A stretch of 64,000 nucleotides of DNA, from the NCBI GenBank assembly GCA_008011715.2, contig CP136508.1, positions 3,782,001-3,846,000 on the forward strand, read 5' to 3'. The stretch is from [Empedobacter] haloabium. GTDB taxonomy: Bacteria; Pseudomonadota; Gammaproteobacteria; Burkholderiales; Burkholderiaceae_D. Numbering within the stretch: the stretch's first letter is position 1; every line of letters begins with the position of its first letter. Of the stretch, positions 55,794-64,000 are shown in pieces. The position numbers and the translations under genes are program-made. The notes below the pieces were generated by a model. That model was not told the origin of the DNA. It searched no databases and saw nothing but the letters and a program-made list of their open reading frames with translations.

Positions 55794-56141
55794 ATGGCCC
55801 TGCCCCAACCATCCCGAGACGATCGCCAGGCCGAGCGGCGCATCGTGCGCGTACGAGCGGCTGTCACGGTCGCCGGTTCCGATGTCGTGTACGCCGTTCG
55901 CACCGAGAACGCCAGTTGCGAAGGCCTGGCGATCCGCATGCCGCACGCGCTGCCCGTGCGGACGAAACTCGACGTCCACTTCGCCGTCTTTGCCGACCAC
56001 CGCCAGGTCGCCATCACGGCCAGCGGCGTGGTCGTGCACACGCTGCTGAGCGGCGATTCATGGCTGACGGGCCTGTCGATCACGGCGATTCCGGATGACC
56101 AGCGCAGGTTCCTGGCGGAGTATTGCGCCGGGCGGCGCTAG
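55794..56141 (+). CDS. PilZ-domain cyclic di-GMP receptor-type protein
   Basis: This 115-residue protein is essentially one PilZ domain: the RxxxR-like AERRIVRVRA near the N-terminus and the later CEGLAIRMPHALPVRTKLDV block, which corresponds to the second binding motif in weaker form. It may bind cyclic di-GMP. A GAF-GGDEF gene is about 5 kb away. The preceding 225 bases hold no gene that I can support. Confidence 0.75.
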   Translation: MALPQPSRDDRQAERRIVRVRAAVTVAGSDVVYAVRTENASCEGLAIRMPHALPVRTKLDVHFAVFADHRQVAITASGVVVHTLLSGDSWLTGLSITAIPDDQRRFLAEYCAGRR

Positions 56142-56156
56142 GAAAAACGCCGGGGC

Positions 56157-56597
56157 TTACTTCACGTCGAGCAGCTCGACCTCGAAAATCAGGTTGGCGT
56201 TGGGCGGAATCGGTCCGGCGCCGCTGGCGCCGTAACCCATCGCCGCCGGCACGATCAGCGTGCGCTTGCCGCCCACCTTCATGCCCTGCACGCCTTCGTC
56301 CCAACCCTGGATGACCTGGCCGGCGCCCAGCCGGAAGCTGAACGGGTCGCGCCCGCGCGACGAATCGAACTGCGCGCCGTGCTGCAGGTCGGCGTTGGGC
56401 GCGTACAGCCAGCCCGTGTAATGGACCACGGCCGTGCTGCCGGCGAGCGCTTCCTTGCCGGTGCCCGGCACGGTATCGATTTTCTGCAGCGCGACCGGGG
56501 TCGCGTCGGCCGGCTTCGGCGCCTCGGCGCGATTGCAGCCGGCCAGCGCCAGGGTCAGGCCCAGGCCGAGCAGACAGCTGGAGATCAGTTTTTTCAT
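56157..56597 (-). CDS. FKBP-type peptidyl-prolyl isomerase, lipoprotein
   Basis: This 146-residue protein has a lipoprotein signal (MKKLISSCLLGLGLTLALAGC, lipobox LAGC) and one FKBP domain (VVHYTGWLYA, FDSSRGRDPFSFRLGAGQVI, GWDEGVQGMKVGGKRTLIVP, GYG, PPNANLIFEVELLDV). It assists protein folding in the periplasm. The ATG at 56597 is preceded by AAAGGAACCAG. Confidence 0.93.
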   Translation of the reverse strand: MKKLISSCLLGLGLTLALAGCNRAEAPKPADATPVALQKIDTVPGTGKEALAGSTAVVHYTGWLYAPNADLQHGAQFDSSRGRDPFSFRLGAGQVIQGWDEGVQGMKVGGKRTLIVPAAMGYGASGAGPIPPNANLIFEVELLDVK

Positions 56598-56662
56598 CTG
56601 GTTCCTTTAGTGAGTTCAATGCCGCCGCAGCATACAGGGCGCGCGGCCACCTGCCAATGGCG

Positions 56663-58157
56663 CTATGCCGAGGGCGCTCGCAGCGGCACGCGCAGCGTGA
56701 AGACGCTGCCCTCCCCGACCGCGCTGCGCACGCTGATGCCACCGCCGATCAGTGCCGCCAGCCGTTCGCTCAGGTGCAAGCCCAGGCCCGTGCCTTCGAA
56801 CTGGCGGGTGGTGCCCTGGTCGAGCTGGGTGAAGGGGCGGAACAGCAGCGCCAGCTGGTCCGGCGCGATGCCGATGCCGGTATCGACGACGTCGATGACG
56901 ATGGCTTCGTCCGGCACGCGCTCGACGTGTGCCTCCAGCCGCACGCTGCCCCGCTCCGTGAACTTGATGGCGTTGTTCAGCAGGTTGATGACGATCTGCT
57001 GCACGGCGCGCCGGTCCGTGCTGACGGCGATCGGCCGCGCCGGCAAGCGCACCTCCAGCGCCAACCCCTTCTGCCGGGCCAGCGGCGCGAACATCGCGGC
57101 CACGCTGTCGAGCAGGGCGCGGCAGTCGAACGACTCGTGGTTCAGGTCCACCTTGCCGGAGGCGATCTTGGTGATGTCGAGGATATCGTTGATCAGCGAC
57201 AGCAGGTGGCGCGCGCTGGACTGGATCGTGCGCAGCTGGTGCGCCTGCTCGTCGTTGACGGGGCCGGGCAGCTGCATCAGCAAGGTGCCGGTAAAACCGA
57301 TGATGGCGTTCAGCGGCGTGCGCAGCTCGTGCGACATGCTGGACAGGAACTGGTCCTTGGCCAGGCTGGCGGCCGCCAGCTCGGCGTTCTTCTCCTGCAG
57401 CGCCAGCTCGATGCGCTTGCGCTCGCCGATGTCGCGGATCGCGCTCATCACCAGTACCTCGTCCTCGACCGGCACCGGCGACAGGCTGATCTCGACCGGA
57501 AACTCGGCGCCGTTCGCGCGCAGGCCATACAGTTCGCGGCCGAAGCCCATCGGCCGCACCTTCGGTTCCAGGGCATAGGCCACGCGCTGCGCGACGTTGC
57601 GGGCCGCGGTAGCGCTCCGGCATCAACAGTTCCAGCGGTTGCCCGCGCAGCGCGCCGTGCGGATAGCCGAACAAGTCCTCGGCCTGGCGGTTGGCCAGCA
57701 CGATGCGCCCGGCCGCATTGGCCATCACGATCGCGTCGGGCAGCAGCTCGACCAAGGCGCCGAAGCGTGCGGCCGCCATCGCGCCGTCGCGCGCCACCTT
57801 CAGTCCCGTCACGTCCTTCTTGCTCCACAGGACGTAACGCACGACGCCATCGGCATCGGCAATGGCCTTGCTGGAGCTGTCGATGTACAGCAGCGCGCCG
57901 TTCTTGGCGCGGCGCATCGATTCGTAGTTGGCCGCGCCCTGCTCCAGGGTCGCGCGCAGGATGGCCAGCTCCGCCTCCAGCATCCCGGGCGGTACGATCA
58001 GCTGCGCCAGCGTGGCGCCCAGCGCCTCCGCCGCCGTATAGCCGAACACCGCCTCGGCGCCGCGCGTCCAGTGCAGCACGACCCCGTCCGGCGCCGTGAC
58101 GATCAGCGCGTCCGGCGTTTCATCGAGGATCAGTTGGCTGAAATCGGTAGTGCTCAT
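56663..58157 (-). pseudogene. PAS-PAS histidine kinase with a frameshift near 57,600
   Basis: The first frame starts at ATG 58157 (MSTTDFSQLILDETPDALIV) and carries one and a half PAS domains (YTAAEALGATLAQLIVPPG; LLPDAIVMANAAGRIVLANRQ). It loses sense after LMPERYRGP. The second frame carries on with [16 protein letters not shown], ending the second PAS ([13 protein letters not shown]), then HisKA ([18 protein letters not shown]) and ATPase domains ([25 protein letters not shown]). Restoring the frame needs +1 or -2 at a CGCGG run around 57599-57606. The intact protein would have about 498 residues. A true mutation and an assembly error are both possible. Confidence 0.8.
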
Positions 58158-58221
58158 CGGGTGCCACCTCGCTAGCAGACCCGGACAGCTTACCGCGCCA
58201 GGCGCGGCGCTGGCGCCCTGC

Positions 58222-59367
58222 TTAGCGGGGCAGCACCTCGAACAGCAGCAGCTGCGTGACCTGGGTGGCGCTGAAATTGTCGTCCGAGACCAGCACCAGC
58301 GACGCGTGGCCGTTGGCCAGACGCGGCCCCCAGGACAGGCCTTCGATATTGTCGACGCGGGGCAACACCAGCGTATCGAGATCCAGCACCAGGCGCTTGC
58401 GCGCCGGCCGCAGCACGGCGCCGGCCAGCGCCGGCAGCGCGGCCACGTCGGTGGCGCCCGTGACAATGGTCTCGTAGAGCCGGATATGGTTGCGGAAAAC
58501 GCCATCCGCGCCCTGCACCGCGGCGCGTTCCAGCACCAGGAGCGTGTCGGCGCCGGCGGCCAGCACCTCGGCGATGCCGGTCTCCGCCGCCTTGCCCGGC
58601 CCCGGCGCGGCCGGAATCGGATCGGCCGGATAAGCGATCTGGCGCAGCACCTTGCCGCTGCGGTCCAGTTGCGTGATGCGGCACAGCGCGCCCGCGCCCA
58701 CCGTCGGCACCGGCCCGTCCTGGTGCAGCGGCGCTTCCAGCGCGATCCACAGGCTGTCGCCATCGGGCGTGAACGACAGGCTTTCCAGGTTCAGGTTATT
58801 GCGTGCGCCGGTCTTGCCGTCGCGCGAGATACGCAGCAACGGCGGCAGCGGCAGCTCGCCCAGCAGGCTGCCGTCGGCGCGCGCGTGGCGCACCAGCGGA
58901 TCGAGGCCGAAGCGGCCGTCGCCTTCGCTGGTATACCAGATGGTGCCGTCACGCGGGTCGACGCGAATCGATTCCAGGTCCAGCACGATGCCGCCATCGG
59001 TGGCGAAATGGCCGACGTCCGGATGCGGGCTGCCGTCGGCCTGGCGCAGCACGCGCACGCCGGTCAGCTGCACCGGGCCCAGTGTGCTGGCGTTCACCGC
59101 CAGGCGCGCCGTGTAGAAGCGCGCCGGCTGCAGGTTCGAGCGGTCGTCGCTGACGATGAACCACTGGTCGCGCACGGGATCGTAATCGATGCCGGACAGG
59201 CCACCCACGCTGGTGCCTTCGAACGGCAGCTTGTAGGCGATGCGCTGTTCGCCGATAAAGCGCAGCGTGCCGACCGCCTGGTCACTCCCGCCGCCATTGG
59301 GCGTGGCGCAGCCGCACAACAGGCCGGCCAGGCCGAGGGCGGCCGCCAGCATGCTCAAACTCTTCAT
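58222..59367 (-). CDS. Esterase-like activity of phytase family lipoprotein
   Basis: This 381-residue exported protein has a lipoprotein-like start (MKSLSMLAAALGLAGLLCGC) and matches the phytase-like esterase family: GGLSGIDYDPVRDQWFIVSDDR, LDLESIRVDPRDGTIWYTSEGD, NLESLSFTPDGDSLWIALEAP and NIEGLSWGPRLANGHASLVLVSDDN. The repeated GLS/LES motifs indicate a beta-propeller. No substrate is established. The ATG at 59367 is chosen from the signal sequence. Confidence 0.85.
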   Translation of the reverse strand: MKSLSMLAAALGLAGLLCGCATPNGGGSDQAVGTLRFIGEQRIAYKLPFEGTSVGGLSGIDYDPVRDQWFIVSDDRSNLQPARFYTARLAVNASTLGPVQLTGVRVLRQADGSPHPDVGHFATDGGIVLDLESIRVDPRDGTIWYTSEGDGRFGLDPLVRHARADGSLLGELPLPPLLRISRDGKTGARNNLNLESLSFTPDGDSLWIALEAPLHQDGPVPTVGAGALCRITQLDRSGKVLRQIAYPADPIPAAPGPGKAAETGIAEVLAAGADTLLVLERAAVQGADGVFRNHIRLYETIVTGATDVAALPALAGAVLRPARKRLVLDLDTLVLPRVDNIEGLSWGPRLANGHASLVLVSDDNFSATQVTQLLLFEVLPR

Positions 59368-59428
59368 CTTGACCCGTTTATATTCCGCAGACGCGGCATT
59401 ATGCACGATGCCAGGCACGCCGCCTGAT

Positions 59429-60715
59429 TCACCCGTGCGCACGGTGCAGGCGGCGGTGCATACTGCGCAGCGCGAGCCAGACCGCCGCGGCCACCAGCGG
59501 CACCGCGGCGCCGATCACGGCGTCCGGATTGACCGGCCAGCCCAGGCCCTTGGCGCCCTTCACGGTATAGCCCAGGAGCCCCACCACGTAGTACGAGATC
59601 GCCGCCACCGACAGGCCTTCCACCGCCTGCTGCAGACGCAGCTGCTGCGCCGCACGAGCATTCAGGGACTGCAGGATCTGGCGGTTCTGGGTCTCCTGCA
59701 CGATGCCCACGCGCGTGCGCAGCAGGTCGTTGCTGTTGGCGATGCGGCGCGCCAGCGCATCCTGCCGCGCCGCCACCGCCTCGCAAGTGCTCATCGCCGG
59801 TGCCAGGCGCCGCTCCATGAACTCGGCCACCGTCGGCACTCCTTCGATGCGGTGCTCGCGCAGCTCGTCGATGCGCGCATTGACCAGGCGGAAGTAAGCC
59901 TTCGACGCGGCGAAGCGGTAGCTGTTCTGCAGCGACAGGTTTTCGATGCGCGCGGCCAGGTGCGTGATGCGCTGCAGCAGCGCCTGCTCCGTGGTGCCGT
60001 CCGAACGCACCAGCGCGGCCGTCGCCTCGGCCAGCTCCTTCTCGACGGCGTTCAGTTCGGGCACGGCGCGCTGCGCCGCTGGCAGGCCGTACAAGGCCAT
60101 CATGCGGTAGGTCTCGATCTCCAGCACCCGCTGCACCAGCCGGCCGGCCTGCTGCTCGCGCATGTCGACGTCGTTGACGACGAAGCGCGAGAAGCCGTCG
60201 GCCTGGATCGCGAAATCGGAGCACAGCTCGGCGCCCTGCATCACGCGGCTGGCGGCCAGCGAAGCGCCCTCGAACAGCTCGTGCACCGGCGCATGCTCGG
60301 CCACGCCGCCCTTGCGCAGGACGACATGGGCGGCCACCAGCACGCGCCCCTGCAGGGCCAGCAGCCACTCCTGCGGCACGTGGCCGATCGGCATGCGCTC
60401 GAAGTCCGCCGCCTCGGCGCGCTCGGCGAACGTGTAGGTGGCGAATTCCGAATGCAGCTCCCATTTCAGCCGGAAGCGGCCGAAGTCGTGCTGGAAGTGG
60501 CTGGCCGCGCCCGCCGGCCCGGTCACCCCGAAATGGCGGCACAGCGCCGCCAGCAGTTCGTGCTGGGCCTCGGCATTATGGTTGCGGCCATGGCCGAACA
60601 CGGCGATGTGGGAAATGCGCTCCGGCGCGCGCAGCTTCAGGAACGGACGCGAATGCAGTTCGGCGGCCAGCGCCACGCGCTGCGGATGGTTCAGGCTGGA
60701 GAACACGATCGGCAT
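59429..60715 (-). CDS. DUF3422 family membrane-anchored protein
   Basis: This 428-residue protein matches DUF3422: HPQRVALAAELHSRPFLKLRAPERISHIAVFG, KWELHSEFATYTF, DIN-like VVNDVDMREQQAGRLVQRVLEIETYRMMAL, and a tandem pair of C-terminal helices. It ends with two membrane segments (GLSVAAISYYVVGLLGYTVKG, AAVPLVAAAVWLALRSM). The biological role is not known; family members are often annotated as membrane-anchored proteins of metal or stress response. The start at 60715 fits the family. Confidence 0.87.
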   Translation of the reverse strand: MPIVFSSLNHPQRVALAAELHSRPFLKLRAPERISHIAVFGHGRNHNAEAQHELLAALCRHFGVTGPAGAASHFQHDFGRFRLKWELHSEFATYTFAERAEAADFERMPIGHVPQEWLLALQGRVLVAAHVVLRKGGVAEHAPVHELFEGASLAASRVMQGAELCSDFAIQADGFSRFVVNDVDMREQQAGRLVQRVLEIETYRMMALYGLPAAQRAVPELNAVEKELAEATAALVRSDGTTEQALLQRITHLAARIENLSLQNSYRFAASKAYFRLVNARIDELREHRIEGVPTVAEFMERRLAPAMSTCEAVAARQDALARRIANSNDLLRTRVGIVQETQNRQILQSLNARAAQQLRLQQAVEGLSVAAISYYVVGLLGYTVKGAKGLGWPVNPDAVIGAAVPLVAAAVWLALRSMHRRLHRAHG

Positions 60716-60749
60716 CGGGGCCCTTTCCTTGAGCGTCGGTCGGTAGACT

Positions 60750-61691
60750 TCAGTAGACTTCCTTGGCGGCGGCGCGCACCGCGCCCAGCAGCAGATTGGC
60801 GCCCGGCGACAGCAAATGGTCATGCTGGCGGATGATGCCGAAGGCGTCCATCTTGAACGGCAGCTCGATCGGCAGGATCGCCAGCACGTTGAGCGATTCG
60901 TAGTAGCGCGCCACGTCGATCGGCATCACGTGCAGCATGTCGGTCTGCTGCAGCAGCGCCGTGATCAGGAGCAGCGCCGTGGTGTCGACCACGTTGGCGG
61001 GCGGCTCCAGGCCGGCCCGGCGGAACATCATGTCGCAACGGTGGCGCAGGATGCTGCCCTGTGGCGGCAGGATCCAGCCGTGCCTGGCCAGGTCCTTCAG
61101 CTGCGGCGCCTCGACCGACAGCAGCGGGTGGCCCGGCCGCGCCACCGCGCACGCGGGCTCCTCGGTCAGCTCCTCGTAGATCAGGTGCGAGCTGTTGTCG
61201 CGCTCCAGGATGCGGCCGATCATGAAGTCCAGGGAGCCGCGCTCCAGCATGTCCAGCAGCGTGTTGGACGACTCCTGGTGCACGCCGATGCGCAGCAGCG
61301 GCGCCTGCTGCTTGATGCGGGCGATCGCCTTCGGCAGCAGCGACATGGCCGGTGTCATGATGACGCCCACCTCGACCTGGCCGACCAGGCCCGACTTCAG
61401 TGCCAGCACGTCGTCATGCGCCAGCGACAGGCTGGTCAGCGCCATGCGCGCATGCCGGATCATCGTCTCGCCATACAGGGTCGGCTCCATGCCGCGCGGC
61501 AGGCGCTCGAACAGCTTCACGTCCAGCATCTCTTCCAGGTCCTTGATCTGCTTCGACGCGGCCGGTTGCGTCATGTGCAGCACCTCGGCGGCGCGGTGGA
61601 TGTTGCGCTGTTCGTCCAGCGCGATCAGGAGCAGCAGTTGGCGTGTCTTGAGGCGCGCGCGCAGGAACCAGTTCGGGTTGAGTGTATCCAT
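60750..61691 (-). CDS. LysR-family regulator, GbpR-like
   Basis: This 313-residue regulator has an N-terminal helix-turn-helix (NIHRAAEVLHMTQPAASKQIKDLEEML) and a type 2 periplasmic-binding effector domain (VGVIMTPAMSLLPKAIARI). The exact start block RARLKTRQLLLLIALDEQRNIHRAAEVL resembles GbpR, which controls sugar ABC importers in Azospirillum and relatives. The ATG at 61691 is chosen over an upstream TTG. It lies next to a GH43 gene and sugar permeases, fitting that role. Confidence 0.85.
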   Translation of the reverse strand: MDTLNPNWFLRARLKTRQLLLLIALDEQRNIHRAAEVLHMTQPAASKQIKDLEEMLDVKLFERLPRGMEPTLYGETMIRHARMALTSLSLAHDDVLALKSGLVGQVEVGVIMTPAMSLLPKAIARIKQQAPLLRIGVHQESSNTLLDMLERGSLDFMIGRILERDNSSHLIYEELTEEPACAVARPGHPLLSVEAPQLKDLARHGWILPPQGSILRHRCDMMFRRAGLEPPANVVDTTALLLITALLQQTDMLHVMPIDVARYYESLNVLAILPIELPFKMDAFGIIRQHDHLLSPGANLLLGAVRAAAKEVY

Positions 61692-61778
61692 CGGCAAATC
61701 ATATCATTGCCGTGTTGCGCCGGCAGGAGGCCCGCCGTTGCGGGCTTCCCGCCGGCCGGCAGGGTGAAACGGGCCGGG

Positions 61779-62744
61779 TCAGCGGCAGTTCGGGCTGGGG
61801 TTGGCGGCGGGTCCCGCCGCCGTTTGCGGCACGAAGGCGATGGTGCCGTCGGCGTTGTAGCGCAGCTCCTCCACCGCCGCGGAGCGGCGCCACTCGCCGC
61901 CGCCTGGCAGCTTGTCGTTGTGGTAGAAGATGTAGGACTTGCCGTTGAAGTCGACGATGGCGTGGTGGATCGTCTTCACAACCGCGTTCTTCTCCATGAT
62001 GACGCCACGATAGGTCCACGGTCCGGTGGCGCTGGGACCGGTGGCGTAGGCGGTGTGCTCCGGGAACTCGCGCGAGTAGCTCAGGTAGTAGGTGCCCTTG
62101 TGCTTGTGCAGGTAGGCCGCTTCCGTGAAGTTGTCGATGCCCTGGGTGTGGATCGGGCCATCGAGCTCGATCATGTTCGGCTTCAGCTTGGCCCACTTCA
62201 GCACGCGGTTGCCCCAGTACAGGTAGGCCTGGCCGTCGTCGTCGATGAAGACGGTCGGGTCGATGTCGTCCCAGGGAATATCCGATTCCTTCGTCATGTC
62301 GTTGGTCACGAGTGCCGTGCCGCGCGCGTCCTTGAATGGGCCGGTCGGGCTGTCCGCCACCGCCACGCCGATGGCCTTGCCGGGGTTGGTGGCGTGATCG
62401 ACGGTGGCATAGAAGTAGTATTTGCCGTTGCGCTTGGCGATGTCGGACGCCCACGCATCCGCGCGCGCCCAGCCGAAGGTCTTGACGGACAACGGCGCGC
62501 CGTGTTCCTGCCAGTTCCTCATGTCGCACGTCGAATACACGCGCCACTCCTTCATCAGGTAGTCCTTGCCGTCCGCCGGTGCGTCGTCCTTGCCGACGTA
62601 CAGGTAGACGCGGCCGTTGTCGACCAGCGCGGCCGGGTCGGCCGTGTAGATGTTCGGGAACAGCGGATTGGCTGCTTGTACGACGGCGTGCGCCGTCAGC
62701 GCCGCGGCCGCCAGCGCGGCCGCGACGAGAGTCTTGCGAAACAT
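61779..62744 (-). CDS. GH43 family glycosidase, secreted
   Basis: This 321-residue protein has a signal peptide (MFRKTLVAAALAAAALTAHA) and a five-bladed beta-propeller GH43 pattern. The catalytic base is in NIYTADPAALVDNGRVYLY, the pKa-modulating Asp in DDIDPTVFIDDDGQAYLYWG, and the acid Glu in DNFTEAAYLHKHKGTYYLSY. Members are alpha-L-arabinofuranosidases or beta-xylosidases, so it probably trims plant arabinan or xylan. It ends next to a GbpR-like regulator and begins nine bases after a sugar permease. Confidence 0.88.
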   Translation of the reverse strand: MFRKTLVAAALAAAALTAHAVVQAANPLFPNIYTADPAALVDNGRVYLYVGKDDAPADGKDYLMKEWRVYSTCDMRNWQEHGAPLSVKTFGWARADAWASDIAKRNGKYYFYATVDHATNPGKAIGVAVADSPTGPFKDARGTALVTNDMTKESDIPWDDIDPTVFIDDDGQAYLYWGNRVLKWAKLKPNMIELDGPIHTQGIDNFTEAAYLHKHKGTYYLSYSREFPEHTAYATGPSATGPWTYRGVIMEKNAVVKTIHHAIVDFNGKSYIFYHNDKLPGGGEWRRSAAVEELRYNADGTIAFVPQTAAGPAANPSPNCR

Positions 62745-62752
62745 GAAATCTC

Positions 62753-63736
62753 CTAGCTTGGAACGCGCGCCGACAGCAGGCGCTGTACGACGCAGAACAG
62801 GAACAGCAGCGCGCCGATGACGATCTTGGTCCACCAGGACGACAAGGTGCCGTCGAACGCGATCAGGGTCTGGATGGTGCCCAGCACCAGCACGCCGGAC
62901 AGGGCGCCGGCCACGTAGCCGTAGCCGCCGGACAGCAGGGTACCGCCGATCACGACCGCCGCGATCGCATCGAGCTCGGTGCCCTGCGCATGCTGGCCAT
63001 AGCCGGACAGCATGTAGAACGCGAACAGCACGCCGCCCAGCGACGCGCACAAGCCGCTGAACGAATACACCAGCATGCGGGTGCGGCCGACTGCCAGGCC
63101 CATCATCAGTGCCGACTGCTCGTTGCCGCCGATGGCGTAGACCGCGCGGCCGAAGGCGGTGCGGCGTGACACCCAGATGGTGGCGGCCAGCAGCGCCAGC
63201 GCCACCAGCGCGCCGACCGACAGGAAGCCGCCCAGCACGGGCACCTGCACCTGTGACACGGCCACGAACAGCGGGTCGTCGATGGTGATCGACTCGATGC
63301 TGATCAGGTAGCACAGGCCGCGCGCCAGGAACATGCCGGCCAGGGTGACGATGAAGGGCTGCAGCTGGAAGTAGTGGATGATCGCACCCTGGGCGGCACC
63401 GAACAGCGCGCCCATGGCCAGCACGGCGACGATGACGACGGCCGGCGGCCAGTGCGCCGTGTTGAGCAGCCAGGCCGCCACCATCGTGGTCAGCGCCAGC
63501 ACGGAACCGACCGACAGGTCGATCCCGCCGGACAGGATGACGAGGCCCATCCCGATCGCCAGCACCAGCAGGAAGGCGTTGTCGATCAACAGGTTCAGCA
63601 TGACCTGCCAGGACAGGAAACCGGGATAGGCGGCGCCGCCCGCCAGCAGCAGCACGGCCAGCAGCACGACGGTGACGACGGAGGTGAAGTACGGCGCGCC
63701 GGCCACGCCGCGCGCACTGTTCAAAACGGCGCTCAT
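62753..63736 (-). CDS. yjfF: Sugar ABC importer permease, YjfF family
   Basis: This 327-residue permease has about 8-10 membrane segments and the RbsC-like core: ILSGGIDLSVGSVLALTTMVAAWL, LQPFIVTLAGMFLARGLCYL, FGRAVYAIGGNEQSALMMGL and the late ELDAIAAVVIGGTLLSGGYG. It forms a pair with the YtfT-type permease upstream, the start overlapping its stop (ATGA). In E. coli the YtfQRT-YjfF system imports galactofuranose; the GH43 neighbour suggests an arabinose-related sugar here. Confidence 0.9.
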   Translation of the reverse strand: MSAVLNSARGVAGAPYFTSVVTVVLLAVLLLAGGAAYPGFLSWQVMLNLLIDNAFLLVLAIGMGLVILSGGIDLSVGSVLALTTMVAAWLLNTAHWPPAVVIVAVLAMGALFGAAQGAIIHYFQLQPFIVTLAGMFLARGLCYLISIESITIDDPLFVAVSQVQVPVLGGFLSVGALVALALLAATIWVSRRTAFGRAVYAIGGNEQSALMMGLAVGRTRMLVYSFSGLCASLGGVLFAFYMLSGYGQHAQGTELDAIAAVVIGGTLLSGGYGYVAGALSGVLVLGTIQTLIAFDGTLSSWWTKIVIGALLFLFCVVQRLLSARVPS

Positions 63737-64000
63737 GCGCGGCCCTTCCACAGATTCTTGAAGCCGGCCGACTGCGACAGGCAGACGGCGAAGACGACGA
63801 TCGACTTGACGACCATGTTCACTTCCGGCGGCACACCCAGCGAATAGATCGTGTAGGTCAGGGTCTGGATGATCAGCGCGCCGATCATGCTGCCGGCCAG
63901 GCTGAACTTGCCGCCCGCCAGCGAGGTGCCGCCGAGGGTGACGGCGAGGATGGCGTCCAGTTCCAGCAGCAGGCCGGCGTTGTTGGCGTCCGCGCTCTTG
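63733..64000 (-). CDS. ytfT: Sugar ABC importer permease, YtfT family (C-terminal part; gene continues past window)
   Basis: The last 89 codons lie in the window and encode the C-terminal core: LLLELDAILAVTLGGTSLAGG, SLAGSMIGALIIQTLTYTIYS and a final KNLWKGRA. It is the first permease of the pair, upstream of YjfF. The binding protein and ATPase are presumably beyond the right edge. The gene overlaps yjfF by four bases. Confidence 0.85.
   Translation of the reverse strand, partial: KSADANNAGLLLELDAILAVTLGGTSLAGGKFSLAGSMIGALIIQTLTYTIYSLGVPPEVNMVVKSIVVFAVCLSQSAGFKNLWKGRA

Overview
This is a GC-rich bacterial window with tightly packed genes and many 1-8 base overlaps. Gene content points to a betaproteobacterium of the Oxalobacteraceae, most likely the Massilia/Pseudoduganella/Duganella group. 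That placement is an inference from several things together: a PEP-CTERM exosortase substrate, a DUF3422 protein, a fused CheB/CheR histidine kinase, a GbpR-like sugar regulator, and a GGGGTCAGTCCC-type intergenic palindrome family. No rRNA, CRISPR array, prophage or intact insertion sequence was seen. One tRNA gene (Gly, anticodon GCC) is present at 43422-43497.

Layout: 1-4.5 kb holds the start of a molybdenum NAD-dependent formate dehydrogenase operon, facing a divergent ModE-like regulator with a periplasmic-binding domain; two ATATGC/GCATAT inverted repeats sit between them. 4.6-7.8 kb is a two-gene DNA-repair operon (SRAP peptidase, then a UvrA that lacks the UvrB-binding insertion). 7.9-16.2 kb is mixed: a secreted hydrolase, a miniature flagellar rod/hook-like protein, a HAD phosphatase, a PhyH dioxygenase, a LOV blue-light-type hybrid histidine kinase with a degenerate receiver beside it, a phosphoribosyltransferase, and a manganese catalase coupled to a ZIP metal transporter. 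16.5-20.6 kb is one giant CheB-CheR-PAS-kinase-receiver protein.

20.8-28.1 kb is one operon-like run: acyl-CoA dehydrogenase, AMP-forming acyl-CoA ligase, and a complete five-gene branched-chain-type ABC importer. It probably imports and activates an unknown carboxylic acid. 28.1-33.9 kb is an accessory island, AT-richer in its left half. It holds an Rhs polymorphic toxin whose reading frame is broken once, its likely immunity gene overlapping the toxin stop, a second small gene, and a truncated second copy of the Rhs N-terminal domain ending exactly at the livF stop codon.

34-43.2 kb carries regulators (AraC, MarR), a gamma-glutamyl hydrolase-like amidotransferase facing a gamma-glutamyl ligase-like gene and a CPA2 antiporter, S-formylglutathione hydrolase, a DJ-1/PfpI protein and CheV. 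43.4-50.8 kb has the tRNA, a PEP-CTERM protein, a Na+/H+ antiporter with overlapping LytS/LytR-type two-component genes and arfB, an acyltransferase-3 membrane protein and a GAF-GGDEF protein. 50.9-59.4 kb has a penicillin-acylase-family enzyme, GAF, PPOX-like, GST, PilZ and FKBP proteins, a frameshifted PAS kinase and a phytase-like lipoprotein. 59.4-64 kb ends with DUF3422, a GbpR-like LysR regulator, a GH43 glycosidase and the permeases of a YtfT/YjfF-type sugar importer that runs off the edge.

The most unusual recurring signal is the dispersed nested palindrome family (about 4460, 23548, 37966, 41421, 49789, and a relative at 54024). In two genes it supplies the C-terminal codons and the stop. 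The Rhs island with its broken toxin and truncated second copy is the best candidate for a poorly described system.
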